Origin: Thraustochytrium sp. TN22
Lineage: Eukaryota; Sar; Bigyra; Thraustochytrida; Thraustochytriidae
Direction: 5' to 3'
DNA: 64,000 bases
Assembly (NCBI GenBank): GCA_013306675.1
Contig: JABLUY010000001.1
Location: 404,334 to 468,333, forward strand
Numbering within the stretch: position 1 is the stretch's first letter; each line of letters opens with the position of its first letter. The notes under the pieces were generated by a model. It made no database searches, was not told the origin of the DNA, and saw only the letters and a program-made list of their open reading frames with translations. Shown piece after piece: positions 58,782 through 64,000 of this stretch. A program made the position numbers and the translations under genes.

Positions 58782-59477
58782 CGCTCGCTCCGAGTCCTCC
58801 CTCTTTCTGCACAGCAGTTTGGTTCTGCTGCCGCGCCGCGCCGTGCTCGCCAAAGGGACAGGACATTCCCGTCGCGACGGCACGCGGGAGCGCCGTGGGA
58901 TTGTGGCGGGAGCGGGGCGCGCGTCTCGGACCAAGGCAACGCCGAGACGGAGTCAGAGCTGCACTGCTTGCTCCCGCTTGCTCGCTCCCTCCCCGCTCCC
59001 TTTTCTTGCTTGCTGCTTCGCTTGCTCGCTCCGCGCGTGCCTGTGCCTGGCTGTGCTTGATCGCGAGGATATCTCACTCATCCTGCGAGACTTCGGCAGG
59101 AGCGCGAAGGGATTCTCGCACACGTTGACCGTAATAAGACTCGGCCGCGACGAGCTCCTCGTGGCACCGACTGTAGTCTGTCAAGTCTGGCGGTCGCGGC
59201 GGGAGGTGCTCCACGACCGCGTCAGCGCACGCGATCAGCTCCGCACGACGCCGGCGCGCTGCACCGCCTTGGTCATCCTCATCCAGCCCGGCACGACACC
59301 CGGCTGCACCGCCTGCGCCAAGATGTCCGGCGCTGCTTGCCTAGTGAAGGCTAAGTTCGTCAGGCAGAGGCCAGGCCACCCGCCGGCCGTGCACGCAGTG
59401 GCCTCGCGTGGCTTGTAGCCATGGTATGATGGCCATCAATTCTAAGTTAGCAATCAATTGTCAACAGCCTAATTTAT
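58782..59477. other. Intergenic region before the triplicated genes
   Basis: About 700 bp with CTTGCTCGCT-rich upstream sequence of the coiled-coil gene (58965-59040). No gene recognised. Confidence 0.4.
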
Positions 59478-59690
59478 CACTGTCATTGCGCTCCAGAGCC
59501 GGTGTTAAAGGTGGTGCCATCATCACGAGCCGCAGCGCGCCCGCGTGAGGTCGCGTAGCGACTCATGGCCGATGGGTCCACGGTAAGCTGGCTACGAATG
59601 GAGCGCAAATATTCAGCTCGTGTAATGGCCTGGCGTTACAGGCTAGGCGCTGGGTCGTCACGGACCTCTTCTCTGTCGTCCTCTTCTTGG

Positions 59691-60278
59691 TCATCGAGAA
59701 TGGATGCGTACCACTCTGTCGTCTGAGGAAGTGGTGGTCGCGGGTGGAATGGAAAGCTCGCCTGGTGCAGCAGAAGTTGCGCTTTCTTCGTCTAGTTTGG
59801 GCGGGGAGACGGCGAGGGCTACGGGAGCCTGTCTCCTCGCACTTTGCAGTTGAACTGTCGGGGGGTGGGCTTTTTGGTGGGCATCATCTTTGGTCCAAAA
59901 GAAAACAAGACATCCGAGGCATGCCAACACCACGACGCAAACCAGGCCTACGATGATAACAATCAGGAGGTCCCGGCCATCTTCTTGCGCTGACGTTGGC
60001 ATTTGCGTGGGTGCAGGTGTCGGGCGCCGACAGCAGCAGTACTTCTCAGTCCACGCTGCAAAGCAGAAGTTCCAGTCCCATGCCAGGCCGGAGTACGAGC
60101 AGCGATCGCAAATGTAGAGGTCGCTCCCGCCTGCCGCCTGCTCCGCGTAGGACGAGTCCTGGCGGCAGCTTGACCAGCTACAAACACTCGGGCAAGAGTC
60201 CCTTGCGTGGCTGCACTGCCCTGCAGCAAGGGAGGCCAACGCGCCGGCCCAGAGCGCCAGTGCAACGAGCAGCCTCAT
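59691..60278 (-). CDS. Surface protein, copy 1 of 3 (short stalk, short tail)
   Basis: A 195-aa type I membrane protein. Signal peptide 1-20 (MRLLVALALWAGALASLAAG), then a Cys-rich ectodomain with ten Cys (22, 29, 33, 38, 57, 60, 72, 81, 82, 83), strongly conserved with the next two genes (SDLYICDRCSYSGLAW, WTEKYCCCRRPTPAPT). The stalk is only PTPAPTQMPTSA here, followed by a transmembrane helix at ~103-128 (LLIVIIVGLVCVVVLACLGC). The cytosolic tail ends soon after TSSDDRVVRIHSR. Downstream DNA (59478-59690) still matches the longer tails of copies 2 and 3, so this copy has lost its original C-terminus. Function unknown. Confidence 0.8.
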   Translation of the reverse strand: MRLLVALALWAGALASLAAGQCSHARDSCPSVCSWSSCRQDSSYAEQAAGGSDLYICDRCSYSGLAWDWNFCFAAWTEKYCCCRRPTPAPTQMPTSAQEDGRDLLIVIIVGLVCVVVLACLGCLVFFWTKDDAHQKAHPPTVQLQSARRQAPVALAVSPPKLDEESATSAAPGELSIPPATTTSSDDRVVRIHSR

Positions 60279-61043
60279 GCTCGCAGCACGCAGCGGCAGC
60301 GTTTCGGGACTGCTCAAGATTAGCCGGGCCGCAGCACATTGGCGGGACTCAGCGCGACTCGCAAGACCACTGCAGGCTGCGCCCACGCGCTGCGTTGTCC
60401 ATGGCTTCGACTCGAACTTGAATGGCATCACGCAACCGCTGGCAGACGCCCGCACTTTGCTGCACACTGCACAGATTAGTAGGCCGGACGCACGTCGGCG
60501 CGAAGCAGCCTGCGCCTGGCAGCGGCCAGGCAGCCTGTCCGCGAGCGGTGCACGGCCTGCGGTCGTCTAGCTTTAGGAAAGAACGTGGCGCAGGCCTGGA
60601 TTATAGTCCAGGTGCACGCCGTGCACGGTGCCGGCCGGTCTGCTTTCTTCTCGGGTGGGTAAGCGGCGCGGCTATTGCAGGGCCGCCTTGCGTCCTCCTA
60701 TGATGCCTGGAAGTGGTACAGCTCACTGGCAGATGATCGAACCAAGGCGGGTACCCTGGTACCCGTACCTTGACCGTGCAGCCTGCCAGTGCCAGTGAGG
60801 GCCCACTGCCAGTGGCAGTGGCAGTGGAACAAGTACTATGTAGTAACCAAGCAGGCAGGTCACCTGGGTCCGAGTCCCCAGCCTGTGCACTGACAGTGAG
60901 TCGGCCTCAGCAGCCATCGCGCGCGCGGGGCGGCGGCGGTGGCCCGACCACGGGCGAAGAGAACGCCGCACGCAGGAGCCATGCGTGGCTATAGCAACCA
61001 TGGCCACGATAGGGGATGTGCATTATTCAACAAATCTTCACTG
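60279..61043. other. Spacer of unit 1 with shared upstream sequence
   Basis: Carries the promoter-side part of copy 1 and a distal block shared with 61920-62608. No gene supported. Confidence 0.5.
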
Positions 61044-61919
61044 TCATTGCGCTCCAGAGCCGGTGTTGGAGGTGGTGCCATCATCACGAGCCGCAGCGCG
61101 CCCGCGTGAGGTCGCGAGCTCCGACACAGCCGCCTCGTAGCGACTCATGGCCGATGGGTCCACGGTAAGCTGGCTGGAGCGCAAACGATCAGCTCGTGTA
61201 ATGGCCTGGCGTTCCAGGCTAAGCGCTGGGTCGTCACGGACCTCTTCTCTGTCGTCCTCTTCTTGGTCGTCCTCTTCTTGGTCGTCCTCTTCTTGGTCGT
61301 CCTCCTCCTGGTCGTCGTCCTCCAAAAAACGTACTACCCTGTCGTCAGAAGAGGTGGTGGTGGTCGCTGGTCCGGAAGGGGCAAATTTTGCGACCTCGTG
61401 ATTCTCTTTGGGTGGAAAGACTTCAAGGGCCATCGGAGGGTCTGGCGACCTTGGCAAATCTTGCGTTTGATGGTAACGGCGGTAGGCAAGGGCTAATCCT
61501 AGGACAACAGCAGCAACAACCAGAACTAACCAATATGGCGGCCATGGCAGCGGTGTCGTGGGCGCCGCCGTCGTGGGCGCCAAGGTGGGCGATGGCGTTG
61601 TTGGCGCCAACGTTGGACGCTTTGTTGGCGCCAATGTAGGCATCCTCGTTGGTGCAGGTGTCGGGCGGCGACAGCAGCAGTACTTCTCCGTCCACGCTGC
61701 AAAGCAGAAGTTCCAGTTCCATGCCAGGCCGGAGTACGAGCAGCGATCGCAAATGTAGAGATCGCTCCCGCCTGCCGCCTGCTCCGCGTAGGACGAGTCC
61801 TGGTGGCAGCTTGACCAGTTACAATCACTCGGGCAAGAGTTCTGGGCGTGGCTGCACTGCCCTGCAGCAAGAGATGCCAACGCGCCGGCCCAGAGCGCCA
61901 GTGCAACGAGCAGCCTCAT
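61044..61919 (-). CDS. Surface protein, copy 2 of 3
   Basis: A 291-aa paralogue of the neighbouring copies with the same signal peptide and ten-Cys ectodomain. The stalk is longer (PTPAPTRMPTLAPTKRPTLA then three further PTLAPT/AAPTT blocks). TM at ~147-168 (YWLVLVVAAVVLGLALAY). The tail has PPKENHEVAKFAPSG, the shared TTSSDDRVVRFLE, a run of repeated DDQEED units (about five), and the end ITRADRLRSSQLTVDPSAMS ... RDDGTTSNTGSGAQ. The acidic repeat and the stalk repeat both look expandable. Topology: ectodomain outside, acidic tail in cytosol. Confidence 0.85.
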   Translation of the reverse strand: MRLLVALALWAGALASLAAGQCSHAQNSCPSDCNWSSCHQDSSYAEQAAGGSDLYICDRCSYSGLAWNWNFCFAAWTEKYCCCRRPTPAPTRMPTLAPTKRPTLAPTTPSPTLAPTTAAPTTPLPWPPYWLVLVVAAVVLGLALAYRRYHQTQDLPRSPDPPMALEVFPPKENHEVAKFAPSGPATTTTSSDDRVVRFLEDDDQEEDDQEEDDQEEDDQEEDDREEVRDDPALSLERQAITRADRLRSSQLTVDPSAMSRYEAAVSELATSRGRAAARDDGTTSNTGSGAQ

Positions 61920-62608
61920 GCTCGTAGCATGCAGCGGCAGCGTTTCGGGACTGCTTACAAGGTAGCCGGGCCGCAGCACATTGGCGTGACTCAGCGCGAC
62001 TCGCAAGACCACTGGCACTGCAGGCTGCGCCCACGCGCCGCGTTGACCATGGCTTCGACTCGAACTTGAATGGCATCACGCAACCACTGGCAGGCGCCCG
62101 CACTTTGCTGCACACTGCACAGATTAGTGGGCCGGACGCACGTCGGCGCGAAGCAGCCTGCGCCTGGCAGCCTGTCCGCGAGCGGTGCACGGCCTGCGGC
62201 CGTCTAGCTTTAGGAAAGCACGCGGCGCAGGCCTGGATTATAGTGCACGCCGTGCACGGTGCAGGCCGGTCTGCTTCCTTCTCGGGTGGGTAAGGCAGGG
62301 CGGCTATTGCAGGGCCGCCTTGCGTCCTCCTATGATGCCTGGAAGTGGTACAGCTCACTGAGCCAAATCCGTACGAGAAGAGTGGTGTACGAATTAAAAG
62401 GCGGTACCTTAGTGCTACCAAGCAGGCAGGTCACCCGGGTCCGAGTCCCCAGCCTGTGCAGTGAGTCGGCCGCAGCAGCCATCGCGCGCGCGGGGCGGCG
62501 GCGGTGGCCCGACCACGGGCGAAGAGAACGCCGCACGCAGGAGCCATGCGTGGCTATAGCAACCATAGCCACGATAGGGGGTGTGCATTATTCAACAAAT
62601 CTTCACTG
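61920..62608. other. Spacer of unit 2
   Basis: Upstream region of copy 2, homologous to the unit-1 spacer. No gene supported. Confidence 0.5.
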
Positions 62609-63526
62609 TCATTGCGCTCCAGAGCCGGTGTTGGAGGTGCCATCGTCACGAGCCGCAGCGCGCCCGTGTGAGGTCGCGAGCTCCGACACAGCCGCCTCGT
62701 AGCGACTCATGGCCATTGGGTCTACTGTAAGCTGGCTGCGAATCGAGCGCAGACGATCGGCCCGTGTTATGGCCTGGCGTTCCAGGCCAGGCGCTGAGTC
62801 GTTACGGACCTCTTCTCTGTCGTCCTCAGGCTCTTCTTGGTCGCTCTCTTCTGGGTCATCTTCCGCCTGGTCGCCCTCCTCCAAAAAGCGTACTACCCTG
62901 TCGTCAGAAGAAGTGGTGGTGGTCGCTGGTCCGGAAGGGGCAAATTTTGCGACCTCGTGATTCTCTTTGGGTGGAAAGACGGCAAGGGCCACCGGAGGGT
63001 CTGGCGACCATGGCGAATCTTGCGTTCGATAGCAACAGCAGTAGGCAAAGGCTCCTAGGACAACAGCAACAACCAGAATTGACCAATATGGCGGCGTTGG
63101 CGGCGGTGTCGTCGTGGGCGCCGCCGTCGTGGGCGCCAAGGTGGGCGAGGAGGTCGTGGGCGCCAAGGTGGGCGATGGCGTTGTTGGCGCCAACGTTGGG
63201 TACCTGGTTGGTGCCAACGTTGGACGCTTGGTGGGCGTCAATGTAGGCATCCTCGTTGGTGCAGGTGTCGGGCGACGACAGCAGCAGTACTTCTCCGTCC
63301 ACGCTGCAATGCAGAAGTTCCAGTTCCATGCCAGGCCGGAGTACGAGCAGCGATCGCAAATGTAGAGATCGCTCCCGCCTGCCGCCTGCTCCGCGTAGGA
63401 CGAGTCCTGGTGGCAGCTTGACCATTTACAATCACTCGGGCAAGAGTTCTGGGCGTGGCTGCACTGCCCTGCAGCAAGGGAGGCCAACGCGCCGGCCCAG
63501 AGCGCCAGTGCAACGAGCAGCCTCAT
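62609..63526 (-). CDS. Surface protein, copy 3 of 3 (longest stalk)
   Basis: A 305-aa paralogue with identical architecture: signal peptide 1-20, ten-Cys domain, stalk (PTPAPTRMPTLTPTKRPTLA, then PTRYPTLAPTTPSPTLAPTT and more PTLAPT units), TM (about 165-185, YWSILVVAVVLGAFAYCCCY, with three Cys that might be palmitoylated), then a tail with PPKENHEVAKFAPSG, SSDDRVVRFLE, an acidic run without the perfect DDQEED repeats of copy 2, and the same end (RDDGTSNTGSGAQ). This is the longest stalk of the three. Function unknown; adhesion or environmental sensing is only a guess. Confidence 0.85.
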   Translation of the reverse strand: MRLLVALALWAGALASLAAGQCSHAQNSCPSDCKWSSCHQDSSYAEQAAGGSDLYICDRCSYSGLAWNWNFCIAAWTEKYCCCRRPTPAPTRMPTLTPTKRPTLAPTRYPTLAPTTPSPTLAPTTSSPTLAPTTAAPTTTPPPTPPYWSILVVAVVLGAFAYCCCYRTQDSPWSPDPPVALAVFPPKENHEVAKFAPSGPATTTTSSDDRVVRFLEEGDQAEDDPEESDQEEPEDDREEVRNDSAPGLERQAITRADRLRSIRSQLTVDPMAMSRYEAAVSELATSHGRAAARDDGTSNTGSGAQ

Positions 63527-63655
63527 GCTCGTAGCATGCAGCGGCAGCGTTTCGGGACTGCTCACAAGGTAGCCGGGCCGCAGCACAGCGGCGGGACTCG
63601 CATCAGCGCGACTCGCAAGACCACTGCAGGCTGCGCCCACGCGCTGCGTTGACCA

Positions 63656-64000
63656 TCATACCATGGCGTCGACTCGAAACGCAAGGCCTTTTCGTGATCT
63701 GGCTGCTGGCACACTGTGCACGTAGCACCGCACGCCCCATCTGTGTCCGTCATTCTCCTTTTCGCGAAAGCACGGAGCAGGCCTGGACAAGACGTCATTA
63801 TTTATGGTTGATGATGCGCCGCCTCCGCGCCGCGTCTGCGACGAGGCTGCTAGGTAGTGTGGTGGTGATGATCCATGGCCAGTGCATCCACCCAAGCAGG
63901 AGCAGAAAGACATGTCCAATGGCTCACTCAAGTTGCGGCGGTCCAACCAAGGTTGAACCAACCATGGCCCACGGCCCACCGTGACCTGAACGCGTCATCC
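63656..64000. other. Unit 3 outside the duplication
   Basis: Sequence right of the duplicated block. Short frames on both strands; nothing recognisable. Confidence 0.4.

Larger units (their letters stand above)
59478..63655. repeat. Tandem segmental triplication, unit about 1.56 kb
   Basis: The same segment, starting CACTGTCATTGCGCTCCAGA, begins at about 59478, 61039 and 62604. Each unit carries one minus-strand surface-protein gene plus its upstream region. Units 1 and 2 also share a longer distal block (TTGCGTCCTCCTATGATGCC at 60684 and 62318; CGAGTCCCCAGCCTG near 60871 and 62441). Unit 3 ends by diverging at about 63655. Confidence 0.9.

Noticed and set aside
60864-60881. tRNA T-arm-like sequence (CTGGGTCCGAGTCCCCAG), also near 62434-62452
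   Set aside because: No acceptor or anticodon arm at the right distance upstream, so not a tRNA. It is simply part of the duplicated block.

Overview
The window looks like a nuclear chromosome segment from a GC-rich, gene-dense protist with few introns, most likely a stramenopile and probably a labyrinthulomycete/thraustochytrid. That placement is inference. The support is: eukaryote-only families (TRAPPC11, DENN, IMP2 peptidase, Patched-type SSD protein, JmjC, SET/MYND, TKL kinase); a free-standing HPt phosphotransfer protein; PT-rich (PTxAPT) extracellular stalks common in heterokonts; mostly single-exon genes with two convincing short GT-AG introns; and GC-rich microsatellites in many intergenic gaps. 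No rRNA, convincing tRNA or CRISPR was seen.

Left part (0-16 kb): an unrecognised multispanning membrane protein (-), a 1481-aa C2-DENN protein (+), an IMP2-like mitochondrial inner membrane peptidase (-), a 1742-aa RNA-binding protein whose first RRM is split by about 480 residues, and a small two-exon coiled-coil gene (-). From 16.2 to 18.9 kb a DUF2855 gene is split by a deleted piggyBac-like DNA transposon with recognisable terminal repeats.

Middle part (19-47 kb): an alpha/beta hydrolase head-to-head with TRAPPC11; a large protein of unknown function; a SET/MYND methyltransferase-like protein fused to a 2OG-Fe(II) dioxygenase; a charged coiled-coil protein; an N-myristoylated metallo-beta-lactamase/cyclic-nucleotide-binding protein resembling Dictyostelium GbpA/GbpB phosphodiesterases; a multispanning protein head-to-head with a membrane-anchored alpha/beta hydrolase (126 bp between start codons); an acidic coiled-coil protein; an HPt protein; and a type II membrane JmjC protein with one clear intron and one very short inferred intron.

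Right part (47-64 kb): an ankyrin-SAM-SWIM-TKL kinase, a Patched/Dispatched-like RND protein, a kinesin-light-chain-type TPR array of eight almost identical 126-bp units whose 5' end seems cut by a rearrangement, an eroded pseudogene, a coiled-coil protein, and a tandem triplication (about 1.56 kb per unit) of a signal peptide / Cys-rich / PT-stalk / TM / acidic-tail surface protein. This end has the look of a recently rearranged, accessory region, whereas the rest is mostly conserved housekeeping and signalling genes. Several families suggest signalling (cNMP, HPt, TKL kinase) and membrane traffic (TRAPPC11, DENN), but the genes are not an operon and no shared pathway can be claimed.
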